From Aureimonas ureilytica DSM 18598 = NBRC 106430 (GTDB lineage Bacteria; Pseudomonadota; Alphaproteobacteria; Rhizobiales; Rhizobiaceae): 64,000 bases of DNA. The notes below the pieces were generated by a model. That model saw only the letters and a program-made list of their open reading frames with translations. It made no database searches and was not told where the DNA came from. Position numbers and translations under genes: made by a program. The stretch covers positions 186,001 to 250,000 of the forward strand of contig NZ_ARQE01000002.1 of assembly GCF_000382705.1 (NCBI RefSeq), written 5' to 3'. Of this stretch, positions 45,581-54,523 are shown in pieces. Each line of letters begins with the position of its first letter. Position 1 is the stretch's first letter.

Positions 45581-46257
45581 CGAACGGCCTCCCGCGCCGG
45601 GGTGGTCCCGACAGGCTGTGGCTCCCAGGATTCGCGCCGGTCGATACCGATCTCGCGGAACCCGGCAAAGCCCTCCCCCGCACGACCGCCATTGGCGAAG
45701 CCCGAATAGCCGATCCGCGCCATGATGGCGGGATGGGCGACGTAATGGCGAACGGCGTCGGAGCGCACCTCTTCGAACCACAGCGCCATCTGCTCGGCAT
45801 CGAACGGCGCGGCAACTGTGGGGGCGACCACCTGCGTGGTCTGGATGGCGTCGAGCAGGCTGTCCTGCTCCTCGCCGGACAGATCGGCGAAGCGGCGGCC
45901 GTTCGACGCTTGTGCGATCGCGTCGAGCGTATCGAGCCCGGCCTTGTAGGCCTCCGGGTCGGTCGGCAGGGCCTCGTAGCGCCAGCCATTGCCGTCCTGC
46001 TCGTCCATCATCCGATCGAGCCGCAGTGCCAGATCCATGCCGTAATCACCGGCCGCCGGGAGAACACGCGCGAGCATGGCGCGCAGCGCTTCGATCTGTA
46101 CGGACGACATGGAGCGGGGTGCGCCGGAAATGTCGTCGATTTCAGCGCGCTCGGCGAGCGCCTCGCGCAGCCTGCCGCTGACCCGATCGGCGGGAACGAG
46201 GTCTGTGCAAAGAGGCGGATGCGCGGCGGCCGCTTCGGTTCGAAGAACGCTGGACAA
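45577..46257 (-). CDS. Gluconate 2-dehydrogenase subunit 3 family protein
   Basis: This 226-residue helical protein belongs to the gluconate 2-dehydrogenase gamma-subunit family (QIEALRAMLARVLPAAGDYGM, FADLSGEEQDSLLDAIQ, FEEVRSDAVRHYVAHPAIMARIGYSG). It normally pairs with the FAD subunit for export and assembly; here it directly precedes and overlaps that gene. No Tat or Sec signal is visible at its N-terminus, which is unusual. The frame seems to start at TTG (46257); no in-frame ATG precedes the conserved part, so the start is uncertain. Confidence 0.82.
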   Translation of the reverse strand: MSSVLRTEAAAAHPPLCTDLVPADRVSGRLREALAERAEIDDISGAPRSMSSVQIEALRAMLARVLPAAGDYGMDLALRLDRMMDEQDGNGWRYEALPTDPEAYKAGLDTLDAIAQASNGRRFADLSGEEQDSLLDAIQTTQVVAPTVAAPFDAEQMALWFEEVRSDAVRHYVAHPAIMARIGYSGFANGGRAGEGFAGFREIGIDRRESWEPQPVGTTPAREAVR

Positions 46258-46290
46258 GGGCAGTTCCCATCAGTTGGAACGGTTCGAAGA
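46236..46290. repeat. 11-bp direct repeat flanking the start of the subunit 3 gene
   Basis: CGGTTCGAAGA occurs at 46236-46246 and again at 46280-46290, in the same orientation and 44 bp apart (about four helix turns), one copy on each side of the TTG start. The inner TTCGAA is itself palindromic. A GTTCC-N8-GGAAC dyad (46263-46280) lies between. It could be the operator of a local regulator. Confidence 0.45.
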
Positions 46291-46369
46291 TGGCCGTCTA
46301 ACTGTCGGGATGCGGAATCGCTGCATCAAGGACGTCGGCAAGTTGCCGCATCCGGTCGCAGCTATCGAC

Positions 46370-46389
46370 GGGAGCGCCCTTTCGCTCCC
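46370..46389 (-). terminator. Stem-loop after lolD
   Basis: GGGAGCG-CCCTTT-CGCTCCC, a perfect 7-bp stem 7 nt past the lolD stop. There is no T-run, so it may be a processing or Rho-linked end rather than a strong intrinsic terminator. Confidence 0.45.
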
Positions 46390-46395
46390 ATCAAC

Positions 46396-47085
46396 TCAAA
46401 GCGTGTGCGGGAGGATCTTGCCGTCCTGCAGCGTCACGGCCCGGTCCATTCGCCGGGCGAGATCGTGATTGTGCGTGGCGATCAGCGCCGCGACCCCGGA
46501 CTGCCGAACGAGAGCCGTCATGGCGTCGAACACGTAGTTCGACGTGGTCGGATCGAGATTGCCGGTGGGCTCGTCCGCCAGAAGCACGAACGGATTGTTG
46601 GCCACCGCCCGCGCAATGGCGACGCGCTGCTGCTCGCCACCCGAAAGCTCGGACGGGCGATGCTTGGTGCGATGGCCCAGGCGCATGTAGTCGAGCAGCG
46701 CATGCGCCCGCTCGGCCGCGACATCACGCTTCAGGCCGCCGATCATCTGCGGCAGCATGACGTTTTCGAGCGCCGTGAATTCGGGCAGGAGATGGTGGAA
46801 CTGGTAGACGAAGCCGATCGCCGCGCGCCGCATGGCCGTGCGCCCCGCATCGTCGAGCGCGCCGCAGGATTGGCCGTTAACCACGACGTCGCCGCCGTCC
46901 GGCCGCTCAAGAAGCCCCGCGATGTGCAAGAGCGTGGACTTGCCGGAGCCGGACGGCGCGACGAGCGCCACCATCTCGCCGGGGCTGATGGCGAGATCGG
47001 CCTGGTCGAGGATCGTCAGGCGCGACTCGCCCTGAAGGAAATGGCGTTCGACGCGTTCGAGCCGAAGGGAAGCGGTTTGCATCAT
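46396..47085 (-). CDS. lolD: Lipoprotein-releasing ABC transporter ATPase
   Basis: This 229-residue ATPase powers release of outer-membrane lipoproteins from the inner membrane to LolA. The Walker A is APSGSGKST, the signature LSGGEQQR, Walker [13 protein letters not shown] and the switch His [25 protein letters not shown] is the LolD-type Q-loop region. Its ATG overlaps the permease stop by 4 bp. Confidence 0.95.
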   Translation of the reverse strand: MMQTASLRLERVERHFLQGESRLTILDQADLAISPGEMVALVAPSGSGKSTLLHIAGLLERPDGGDVVVNGQSCGALDDAGRTAMRRAAIGFVYQFHHLLPEFTALENVMLPQMIGGLKRDVAAERAHALLDYMRLGHRTKHRPSELSGGEQQRVAIARAVANNPFVLLADEPTGNLDPTTSNYVFDAMTALVRQSGVAALIATHNHDLARRMDRAVTLQDGKILPHTL

Positions 47086-48383
47086 TCGTACCGAAGCGCC
47101 TCGACCGGATCGAGCTTCGACGCCTGCCAGGAAGGGAAGATCGTCGCAAGGAAAGACAGGCCGACCGCCATGAGCACGACCGTCACGACTTCGCGCGGGT
47201 CGATCTCCGCCGGCAGACGGCTGAGGAAGTAGATTTCCGGCGGAAAGATCGGGACGCCGGACAGCCAGGAGAAGAACTGCCGCAGGTTCTCGATATTGAG
47301 GCAGAACAGCGTTCCGAGCGCAAAGCCGGCGAGCGTTCCCGCGACGCCGATCGAGGCGCCGGTGATCAGGAAGACGCGCATGATCGAGCCGCGCGTCGCC
47401 CCCATCGTGCGCATGATCGCGATGTCGCGCCCCTTGTCCTTCACCAGCATGAACAGGCCGGAAATGATGTTGAGCGCAGCGACGAGAACGATCAGCGTCA
47501 GGATGATGAACATCACGTTCCGCTCCACTTCCAACGCGGAGAAGAAGCTCTCGTTCTGGCGTTGCCAGGTGATCGTGTAGTTCGGTCGGCCGGCGGCCTG
47601 TTCGATCGGCGCCTGGAGCGAGGTCACCTTGTCGGGATCATCGACGAAGATCTCGATCGACTGCGCCTGGTTCTCCTGGTTGAAGAAGAGCTGCGCCTCA
47701 CTGAGCGGCATATAGACATAGGCCGCATCGTATTCCGACAGGCCGATCTCGAAGATCGCGACGATCGGATAGGCCTTCACGCGCGGCGTGACGCCGAGCG
47801 GGGTCACGTCGCCTTCGGGCGAAACCAGCGTGATGCTGTCTCCCAGCCGCAGGCCCAGCGAATCCGCGAGCCGGCTGCCGATGGCGACGCCTTGGCTCGT
47901 GTCGAAATTCTCGATCGTGCCCTGTTTGATGTTGGAAGCCACCGGCTTCAGCTTCAGGAGGTCGCCCCCCCGCACGCCCTTCACCAGGGCGCCGGTGCTG
48001 GCGTTGTTGGAGCCCGTCGCCAGAACCTGCCCCTGCACGAGCGGCATCGTGTAGGCGACGCCCGGCACGCCGGCGATGCGCTGCGCCACCGCGTCGTAAT
48101 CGGTCAGCGGCGAGTCCATCGGCTGCAGGATGACATGGCCGTTGACGCCGAGAATGCGAGTCAGCAACTCGCCGCGAAAGCCGTTCATCACGGACATGAC
48201 GATGATGAGCGCCGCGACGCCCAGCATGATCCCGACGAAGGAGAAGCCGGCGATGACGGAGACGCCGGCGTCGCGCCGCCGCGATCGCAGATACCGCCCC
48301 GCGATCATCCATTCGAAACGCGAAAAGGGTTTCGTCTTGAAGGCGGGAGGAACAGCCTGCGGCGCGGCGGACACGGAACTCAT
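47082..48383 (-). CDS. lolC: Lipoprotein-releasing ABC transporter permease (single LolC/E-type, LolF-like)
   Basis: This 433-residue permease has an N-terminal membrane segment ([20 protein letters not shown]), a large periplasmic MacB-like domain and three C-terminal segments around [21 protein letters not shown]. The family signature [22 protein letters not shown] is present. Only one permease gene accompanies lolD, so it probably works as a homodimer, a LolF-like arrangement, instead of the E. coli LolC/LolE pair. It lies 13 bp after proS on the same strand. Confidence 0.93.
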   Translation of the reverse strand: MSSVSAAPQAVPPAFKTKPFSRFEWMIAGRYLRSRRRDAGVSVIAGFSFVGIMLGVAALIIVMSVMNGFRGELLTRILGVNGHVILQPMDSPLTDYDAVAQRIAGVPGVAYTMPLVQGQVLATGSNNASTGALVKGVRGGDLLKLKPVASNIKQGTIENFDTSQGVAIGSRLADSLGLRLGDSITLVSPEGDVTPLGVTPRVKAYPIVAIFEIGLSEYDAAYVYMPLSEAQLFFNQENQAQSIEIFVDDPDKVTSLQAPIEQAAGRPNYTITWQRQNESFFSALEVERNVMFIILTLIVLVAALNIISGLFMLVKDKGRDIAIMRTMGATRGSIMRVFLITGASIGVAGTLAGFALGTLFCLNIENLRQFFSWLSGVPIFPPEIYFLSRLPAEIDPREVVTVVLMAVGLSFLATIFPSWQASKLDPVEALRYE

Positions 48384-48396
48384 CGCAGGGTCACGC

Positions 48397-49719
48397 TCAT
48401 GCCGTCAAACGGCGGATGACGTCGCCCACCGGCAGCGTCTCGCGATCGCCGCCGGCGCGCAGCTTGATCTCGACTTCCCCGGCCTTCGCGCCGCGCGGTC
48501 CGACGATGACCTGAACTGGCAGACCGATCAGATCCATGGTCGCGAACTTGGCGCCGGCGCGCGTGTCCTGGTCGTCGTAGAGCACGTCCTGTCCGGCGGC
48601 CTGCAGCTCGGCATAGAGACGCTCGCAGACGGCATCGCAATCGGCGTCGCCCGGCTTCATGTTGACGAGGCCGACGTCGAAGGGCGCGACGCCCTTCGGC
48701 CAGATGATGCCGTTCTCGTCATGCGAGGCTTCGATGATCGCCGCGATCAGGCGGCTCGGGCCGATGCCGTAGGAGCCCATGAAGACCGGGGTTTCCTTCC
48801 CGTCGGGGCCGGTCACGGACGCCTTCATCGGCTCGGAATATTTGGTGCCGAAATGGAAGATGTGGCCGACTTCGATGCCGCGTGCCGCCACGCGGTCGCC
48901 TTCCGACACGCCGTTCCAGGCGGCCTCGTCGTGCATCTCCTCGGTCGCCGCATAGGGCGTCGTCCACTGCGTCACGATCTCGGCGAGCGCGCCCGCATCG
49001 GAGAAATCGACGCCTTCGCTCGGAGCGGCCATGTCGAGATAATCGCGATGGCAGAAGACTTCGCTTTCGCCGGTCGAGGCGAGAATGATGAACTCGTGGC
49101 TGAGCTTGCCGCCGATCGGGCCCGTGTCGGCGCGCATCGGGATCGCCTTGAGGCCCATCCGCTCGAAGGTGCGCAAGTACGCCACGAACATACGATCATA
49201 GGCGGTCTTCGACGACTCGTAGTCGATGTCGAAGGAATAGGCGTCCTTCATCAGGAACTCGCGCGAGCGCATGACGCCGAAGCGCGGCCGCACCTCGTCC
49301 CGGAACTTCCACTGGATGTGATAGAGGTTCAGCGGCAGGTCCTTGTAGGACCGCACATAGGACCGGAAGATGTCGGTGATCATCTCCTCGTTGGTCGGGC
49401 CGAACAGGAGATCGCGCTCGTGGCGATCCTGGATGCGCAACATCTCCTTGCCGTAATCGTCGTAGCGGCCGCTCTCGCGCCAGAGATCGGCCGACTGGAT
49501 GGTCGGCATCAGCATCTCGATCGCGCCGGAGCGGTCCTGTTCCTCGCGGATGATCGCGCAGACCTTGTCGAGAACGCGCTTGCCGAGCGGCAGCCACGAA
49601 TAAAGGCCCGCCGCCTGCTGGCGGATCATGCCCGCGCGCAGCATGAGACGATGCGAGACGATTTCCGCTTCCTTCGGAGTTTCCTTCAGAATCGGCAGAA
49701 AGTAGCGGGAAAGGCGCAT
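48397..49719 (-). CDS. proS: Prolyl-tRNA synthetase, short alphaproteobacterial form
   Basis: This 440-residue class II synthetase charges tRNA(Pro). Motif 2 is seen around [31 protein letters not shown] and motif 3 in [16 protein letters not shown]. An anticodon-binding domain closes the protein ([10 protein letters not shown] onward). The editing insert of the E. coli-type enzyme (about 180 residues) is missing. This is normal for alphaproteobacteria, which often use a separate trans-editing protein. Confidence 0.96.
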   Translation of the reverse strand: MRLSRYFLPILKETPKEAEIVSHRLMLRAGMIRQQAAGLYSWLPLGKRVLDKVCAIIREEQDRSGAIEMLMPTIQSADLWRESGRYDDYGKEMLRIQDRHERDLLFGPTNEEMITDIFRSYVRSYKDLPLNLYHIQWKFRDEVRPRFGVMRSREFLMKDAYSFDIDYESSKTAYDRMFVAYLRTFERMGLKAIPMRADTGPIGGKLSHEFIILASTGESEVFCHRDYLDMAAPSEGVDFSDAGALAEIVTQWTTPYAATEEMHDEAAWNGVSEGDRVAARGIEVGHIFHFGTKYSEPMKASVTGPDGKETPVFMGSYGIGPSRLIAAIIEASHDENGIIWPKGVAPFDVGLVNMKPGDADCDAVCERLYAELQAAGQDVLYDDQDTRAGAKFATMDLIGLPVQVIVGPRGAKAGEVEIKLRAGGDRETLPVGDVIRRLTA

Positions 49720-49910
49720 GGGAACTCGAAGCTCGGGCCAGACAAGGGGACGGGAGGCGAACTCCCTCGCCGGCTTCTTAACGGCTCGGGAACCGAATGC
49801 AAAGCGCGGCTCGCGAACGGCTCAAGGTCCGGGCGCGCTTGCCGATCCTCCGACCGATGCCCGGATCGGCAGCGCCCTGCGAAAAAAATCGTCACATTTC
49901 TGCCATGGGT

Positions 49911-49939
49911 CTCGACAGCGGCCAGATTCGCGGTTTAGT
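49911..49939 (+). promoter_or_regulatory. Possible promoter of an unannotated plus-strand RNA
   Basis: CTCGAC (49911-49916), exactly 17 nt, TTTAGT (49934-49939). The -35 differs by one base from CTTGAC. It lies in a gap with no plus-strand gene and points at an orphan terminator about 150 bp downstream. A stretch resembling a Pho box (TCGTCAC-N4-CTGCCAT, ending about 49906) is just upstream. Confidence 0.45.
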
Positions 49940-49945
49940 CTCATT

Positions 49946-50098
49946 CTACCAACAAGCGTCGAATGGCGCACGAATTCCGCAAGTCGCGTTTGGGAGGACG
50001 TGATCTTCGGCGCGCGAAAGCGCAGCCTTGGCCCAAGGGCTGAAGCAAGATCCAGGCTTGTGATTTTCAAATGCGAGGCTCTGCCTCGCATTTTTTTT
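49946..50098 (+). ncRNA. Candidate small RNA of about 150 nt
   Basis: The argument is promoter plus terminator with no protein gene between. The gap from proS (diverging) to DUF1467 (convergent) is 514 bp, and nothing on the plus strand explains the very strong terminator at 50071-50098. Internal stems are visible, such as CCTTG-GCC-CAAGG at about 50024-50037. The single-stranded-looking TTGTGATTTTCAAA before the terminator, together with the long T tail, is the pattern of Hfq-binding small RNAs. No known RNA family is recognised. The 5' end is a guess from the promoter. The remaining parts of the gap, 49720-49910 and 50099-50233, show nothing I can name. Confidence 0.5.
50071..50098 (+). terminator. 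Strong orphan Rho-independent terminator
   Basis: ATGCGAGG-CTCTG-CCTCGCAT, a perfect 8-bp stem followed by an unbroken run of T residues (50091-50098). It is directional for the plus strand, where no gene ends. Confidence 0.92.
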
Positions 50099-50233
50099 GG
50101 CCTTCTGCTCCCTCATCCAACCACCCGAGGCTTGCGCGAAGCTTTCCGACACGCATGCCGAAATCGCCCGCCACCAGAGGTGACGGAGCGCGGCTAGAGC
50201 TGAAGACTGACGAACCTGGCGGGTGGTGGTCGG

Positions 50234-50500
50234 TCAGGTTCCCGGGACGATGTGGGGGAAGCTGTCGATGCCGAACCCGAGCACTTCCGTTCCCACATAG
50301 AAGAGCGCGAACAGAAGGCTCGCCGCGATCGTCGTGCGCAACACGATCTTCGAAAGCGAGAATCGCGCCGGAGCGCTGTGCGCCGTGCCGAGGATCACCT
50401 CACCCTCGTCGACCTGCGAGCGCATGCCGATCGGCAGGATGACGAAGAGCACCGTCCACCAGATGACGAAATAGATCGCAACGGATGTGACGATGCCCAT
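50234..50500 (-). CDS. DUF1467 family small membrane protein
   Basis: This 88-residue protein has two membrane segments (about residues 4-24, VTSVAIYFVIWWTVLFVILP, and 55-77, TTIAASLLFALFYVGTEVLG) around a polar loop with MRSQVDEGEVILGTAHSAPA. It matches the alphaproteobacterial DUF1467 family, which is usually found between rnj and proS, as here. Function unknown. GGAGGAGG lies close upstream of the ATG. Confidence 0.88.
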   Translation of the reverse strand: MGIVTSVAIYFVIWWTVLFVILPIGMRSQVDEGEVILGTAHSAPARFSLSKIVLRTTIAASLLFALFYVGTEVLGFGIDSFPHIVPGT

Positions 50501-50513
50501 CGATCCTCCTCCC

Positions 50514-50547
50514 GGCCGTCCCGTTTCCTCGAAGGAAACGGACGGCC
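50514..50547 (-). repeat. Long hairpin between rnj and DUF1467
   Basis: GGCCGTC plus CGTTTCCT pair with AGGAAACG plus GACGGCC: a 15-bp stem with one bulged C and a 3-nt loop, beginning 1 nt after the rnj stop. No T-run follows; the DUF1467 ribosome binding site comes directly after. It probably protects the rnj 3' end or sets the ratio of the two products. Confidence 0.7.
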
Positions 50548-50548
50548 C

Positions 50549-52207
50549 TTAGTTCTTGACCACGAAAACCGTGACGGCCGGCTTCTTGCCCCAGGCGTCG
50601 TTGGCTTCGCTGCGAACCGCGCGACGAACCGCTTCGCGCACGAGTTCCAGATCCTTCCGGCGCCCGCGCGGAATGCTCTCTACCGCGCCCGCCGCCGCGT
50701 CCAACAGGACTTCCGTCATATCGTCGCCGTTCTCGTCGCGCTCGGGAAGCCCCATGGCGACGATTTCCGGATCGAGTTCCAGCTCCAGCTTGGCGTTGAG
50801 CTCCACCAGCACGGACACGTGACCCGCGAAGGCTAGTCGACGACGCTCGTCGATGCCCATTTCCTTGGTGCCGCCGATCAGGAACCCGTCCTTGTAGAAC
50901 CGGCCGACCGGCACTTCGTCGACGATCGAAGCGGGACCCGGCGCCAGACGCACCATCTTGCCGTTGCGCAGCGACACGACGTCCTTGACGCCGATCTCCT
51001 TGGCGAGTTCGGCATGGGCGAAGAGATGGGCGGGTTCGCCGTGGGCGGGCACCGCGATCTGCGGGCGCGTCCACTCGTACATGCGACGAAGCTCGGAGCG
51101 GCGCGGATGGCCCGACACGTGAACGAGCTTGTCGTGATCCTCGATCACGATGATGCCGCGCTCGATGAGCCCGTTCTTGATGTCGTTGATCGCCTTCTCG
51201 TTTCCGGGAATGCTGCGCGAGGAGAAGATGACCGTATCATCGCACGAGAGCGCGACCGCCGGATGCTCGTCGCGCGCCAGCTTGGCGAGCGCGGCCCGTG
51301 GCTCGCCCTGGCTGCCTGTCAAGACGATCACGGCCTTCTCGCGCGGGATATAGCCGAAATCCTGCTCGCTGACGAAAGGCGGCAGCGATTCCAGATAGCC
51401 GAGCTCCGAGGCGACATCGGCCACGCGCTTCATCGAGCGGCCCATCAGGAGAACCTGGCGACCGGCCACATCGGCCGCCTGCGCGATGGACCGGATGCGC
51501 CCCACATTGGAGGAGAAGGTGGTCACCGCGACGCGGCCCTTGGCGGAGCGGATGATCTCGGCGAGCGAGGCCGCGACCTCCTTCTCGCTCGGCGACTCGC
51601 CTTCGCGCATGGCGTTGGTGGAATCGCAGACGAGGGCCAGAACGCCCTCGTCCCCGATCTCCCGCAGGCGCTTCTCGTCCGTCGGCTGACCGAGGCCGGG
51701 CGTCGCGTCGATCTTCCAGTCGCCCGTGTGGAGAACGGTGCCGAGCGGAGTGCGAATGGCCAGCGCCACCGGCTCGGGGATCGAGTGGGTGACGTTCACC
51801 GCTTCGATCGAGAACGGGCCGACATCGAACCGATCGCCAGCGCGGAAGATCGTCACCGGAACCTTCGGCGCCCCCGGCTCGCCCTCGCGCTTGGCCGCGA
51901 GAAGCGCCGAAGTGAAGGGCGTCGCATAGACCGGCGCCTTCAGGCGCGGCCAGAGGTCGAGCACCGCGCCGTAATGGTCCTCGTGCGCGTGGGTGATGAT
52001 GATCCCCTTCAGCGCATGAAGCTGCGATTCCAGAAAGGTCGTGTCGGGAAGCACGAGATCGACGCCCGGCAGTTCGGGACCCGCGAAGGACACGCCGCAA
52101 TCGATCGCGATCCATTCCCGGTTATCGGCCGGACCATATCCGTAGAGGGCGAGATTCATACCGATCTCGCCGATGCCGCCCAGCGGCACGAAAACCAACT
52201 CGTTCAA
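50549..52207 (-). CDS. rnj: Ribonuclease J
   Basis: This 552-residue metallo-beta-lactamase/beta-CASP nuclease has 5'-3' exo- and endoribonuclease activity and in rhizobia takes part in rRNA 5'-end maturation. The metal motif is ITHAHEDHYGAV. Further ligands are in THSIPEPVAL and HTGDWKID, and the beta-CASP domain holds VLTGSQGEPRAAL and HVSGHPRRSELRRM. The start LVFVPLGGIGEIGMNLALYGY is typical. The cell also encodes RNase E and RNase R in this window, so three main decay enzymes are present. birA follows upstream in the same direction after 68 bp. Confidence 0.95.
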   Translation of the reverse strand: MNELVFVPLGGIGEIGMNLALYGYGPADNREWIAIDCGVSFAGPELPGVDLVLPDTTFLESQLHALKGIIITHAHEDHYGAVLDLWPRLKAPVYATPFTSALLAAKREGEPGAPKVPVTIFRAGDRFDVGPFSIEAVNVTHSIPEPVALAIRTPLGTVLHTGDWKIDATPGLGQPTDEKRLREIGDEGVLALVCDSTNAMREGESPSEKEVAASLAEIIRSAKGRVAVTTFSSNVGRIRSIAQAADVAGRQVLLMGRSMKRVADVASELGYLESLPPFVSEQDFGYIPREKAVIVLTGSQGEPRAALAKLARDEHPAVALSCDDTVIFSSRSIPGNEKAINDIKNGLIERGIIVIEDHDKLVHVSGHPRRSELRRMYEWTRPQIAVPAHGEPAHLFAHAELAKEIGVKDVVSLRNGKMVRLAPGPASIVDEVPVGRFYKDGFLIGGTKEMGIDERRRLAFAGHVSVLVELNAKLELELDPEIVAMGLPERDENGDDMTEVLLDAAAGAVESIPRGRRKDLELVREAVRRAVRSEANDAWGKKPAVTVFVVKN

Positions 52208-52275
52208 TTCACGTCACTTTCATATTGCCGAAAACCGGCATCGTCATTTCGATAAGGCAGGGGTCACCTGCAAAC

Positions 52276-53052
52276 TCACTGAGCGCTCTGCTCGCGCTGG
52301 CGCGGCAGAAGGAAGACGTCTCCAGCCGAGATCTCGAGGCGCCGCGCATCCTGGGTTTCCAACACCAGTCGCCCCGACGCATCCAGATCGGCGAAACGCC
52401 CTTCCAAGCTTCGATCCGGGAGATTCACGCGGCAGGGCTCGCCGAGCCCAGCGGCGCCCGCCAACCATTCCGTCCGTATGTCGGAGAAATGGCGTCCCGA
52501 CCGCCATAAGTCCAGAGCCGACTCCACGCCGTCGGCCAAAGCGAGAAACACATCGCGAACGCTGGCGGCGCTGCCGGCGCGCCGAACCGTCGTCACGGGA
52601 TAGGGCGCGTCGTCGGGACACAGCTCGACATTGATGCCGCAGCCGATCACGACCGCCTGACGGCCGTCCGGGGTGCGTTCGCTTTCGACGAGGATTCCGG
52701 CGCATTTCGCGCCGTCGATTAGGATGTCGTTCGGCCACTTGATCCGAACGCGATCAGCGTCAAGCCCGGAAAGGTTCGAGAAACCCCGACGCATGCCGAC
52801 GGCGATCACGAGCGGCAGTTGCCCCAGCGACGGCAGAGGCGCCGGATCGAGGAGCAGGAGGCTCGCGTAGAGATTGCCCACTTCAGACGACCAAGGGCGG
52901 CCACGCCGCCCTCGCCCCGCCGACTGGCGCTCCGCCGTGATCCAGAGCGGACCGGGATCGCCGGCCCGCGCTGCTTCCATCGCGACGCTATTGGTGGAAC
53001 CGACCTCCCCCAGCGCGAGCCAGCGGCGCGGCGGTGAGCGGCCGCCCCTCAT
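52276..53052 (-). CDS. birA: Biotin--[acetyl-CoA-carboxylase] ligase, without DNA-binding domain
   Basis: This 258-residue ligase makes biotinyl-AMP and attaches biotin to AccB. The catalytic motif is AERQSAGRGRRGRPW and the core IKWPNDILIDGAKCAGILVE with VVIGCGINVEL. A short C-terminal SH3-like domain follows. The chain begins directly at the catalytic domain, so it lacks the helix-turn-helix repressor part of E. coli BirA. It starts 3 bp after nuoN, a conserved alphaproteobacterial linkage. Confidence 0.93.
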   Translation of the reverse strand: MRGGRSPPRRWLALGEVGSTNSVAMEAARAGDPGPLWITAERQSAGRGRRGRPWSSEVGNLYASLLLLDPAPLPSLGQLPLVIAVGMRRGFSNLSGLDADRVRIKWPNDILIDGAKCAGILVESERTPDGRQAVVIGCGINVELCPDDAPYPVTTVRRAGSAASVRDVFLALADGVESALDLWRSGRHFSDIRTEWLAGAAGLGEPCRVNLPDRSLEGRFADLDASGRLVLETQDARRLEISAGDVFLLPRQREQSAQ

Positions 53053-53055
53053 CCC

Positions 53056-54507
53056 TTACAGGAAGAAGCTGCGCGCCGCAGCCGCGGCCGCGCCGAAGAT
53101 CGGCCCGGCGAGGAAGATGTAGGCCGGGAAGACGAACAGCGTCGCAGCGCCCAGGACCACCTTCAGTTCGGTGCCGATAGGCTCGAAACCACCCAAGGGC
53201 TCGTCGAACCACATGACCTTCACCACGCGCAGGTAGTAGAAGAGACCGACGGTCGACGCGATCACGCCGATCACCGCGAGCGGCACGAGGCCCGCACCAA
53301 CGGCCGCGACGAAGACGTAGTACTTCCCCCAGAAGCCTAGCAGCGGCGGAAGACCGGCGAGCGACAGGATCAGCGTCGTCAGCGCGACGGCGAGCAGCGG
53401 ATTGGTGCGCGAAAGGCCGGCGAGTTCATAGACGTCTTCAACCATCTCGTCGCGGCGACGCATGGCAAGGATGACCGCGAAGGTGCCGAGCGTCATCGCG
53501 ACATAGGTCGCCATGTAGATGAGCACGCCACGCACGCCCGCTTCGTCGCCGGCGGCGAGACCCACCAGCACGTAGCCCATGTGGCCGATCGAGGAATAGG
53601 CCATCAGGCGCTTGATGTTGCGCTGGCCGATCGCGGCAAAGGAGCCGAACAGCATCGAGGCGATCGAGATGAAGATGATCACCTGCTGCCAGTCCGCCGT
53701 CAGCGGGCCAAAGCCTTGGACGGTGAAGCGCGTCAGAAGCGCAATCGCAGCGACCTTCGGAGCGCCGGCAAGAAGCGCGGTCACCGGCGTCGGAGCGCCC
53801 TCATAGACGTCCGGCGTCCACATGTGGAACGGAACCGCCGACACCTTGAAGGCCAGACCCGCGAGCACGAAGACGAGGCCAATCAGGAGGCCGATCGAAC
53901 GGGTCTCGGGAGCGGACACGGCAATCGCGATTTCGCGGAACCCGATCTGGCCGGTAAAGCCATAAACGAGCGACGCGCCATAGAGCAGCATGCCCGAGGA
54001 GAGCGCGCCGAGAACGAAGTACTTGAGGCCCGCCTCGGTCGACTTCACGTGATCGCGCGCGATGGCGGCGATGACATAGATCGCCAGCGACTGAAGCTCG
54101 AGGCCCATATAGAGCGCGATCAGATCGCCCGCCGACACCATGACGAGCATGCCGACCGTGCAGAGCACGATAAGGACCGGGAACTCGAACTTGTCGAAGC
54201 GCTCGCGCTTGGCGAAGGACGACGACATGAGAAGCGCGGCGGCCGAGCCGATGAGCACCAGCACCTTCATGAAGCGGGCGAACGGGTCGAGGATCACCGA
54301 ACCGCCGAAGGCGACACCGTCCGGCGCGACGAAGCACAGCCAGCCAGCGGCGAAGACGAGAAGGCCAACCGCCAGCGCCGAGACGAAGCCGCCGCTGCGT
54401 TCACCCTGGAACGTGCCGATCATCAGGAGGAGCATCGCGCCGACCGCGAGGATCAGTTCGGGCCCGACGATGGGGAGGCTTTGCGCCACATATTGCGAGA
54501 AGATCAT
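53056..54507 (-). CDS. nuoN: NADH-quinone oxidoreductase subunit N
   Basis: This 483-residue antiporter-like membrane subunit of complex I has about 14 transmembrane segments. Conserved parts include the Glu in [17 protein letters not shown], the Lys in [37 protein letters not shown], the Lys in [18 protein letters not shown] and [20 protein letters not shown]. It is the last nuo gene, 16 bp after nuoM and just before birA. Confidence 0.97.
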   Translation of the reverse strand: MIFSQYVAQSLPIVGPELILAVGAMLLLMIGTFQGERSGGFVSALAVGLLVFAAGWLCFVAPDGVAFGGSVILDPFARFMKVLVLIGSAAALLMSSSFAKRERFDKFEFPVLIVLCTVGMLVMVSAGDLIALYMGLELQSLAIYVIAAIARDHVKSTEAGLKYFVLGALSSGMLLYGASLVYGFTGQIGFREIAIAVSAPETRSIGLLIGLVFVLAGLAFKVSAVPFHMWTPDVYEGAPTPVTALLAGAPKVAAIALLTRFTVQGFGPLTADWQQVIIFISIASMLFGSFAAIGQRNIKRLMAYSSIGHMGYVLVGLAAGDEAGVRGVLIYMATYVAMTLGTFAVILAMRRRDEMVEDVYELAGLSRTNPLLAVALTTLILSLAGLPPLLGFWGKYYVFVAAVGAGLVPLAVIGVIASTVGLFYYLRVVKVMWFDEPLGGFEPIGTELKVVLGAATLFVFPAYIFLAGPIFGAAAAAARSFFL

Positions 54508-54523
54508 TTGTCAGCCCGGTCGG

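Noticed and set aside
49889-49906. Pho box upstream of the candidate small RNA
   Set aside because: The second half-site matches 6 of 7 bases but the first only 4 of 7, and the distance to the -10 is wrong for a normal PhoB-activated promoter. Kept only as a remark.
49718-50197. 159-residue plus-strand open frame downstream of proS
   Set aside because: No ribosome binding site, no family resemblance, and it runs straight through the strong terminator at 50071-50098, which argues against a coding region.
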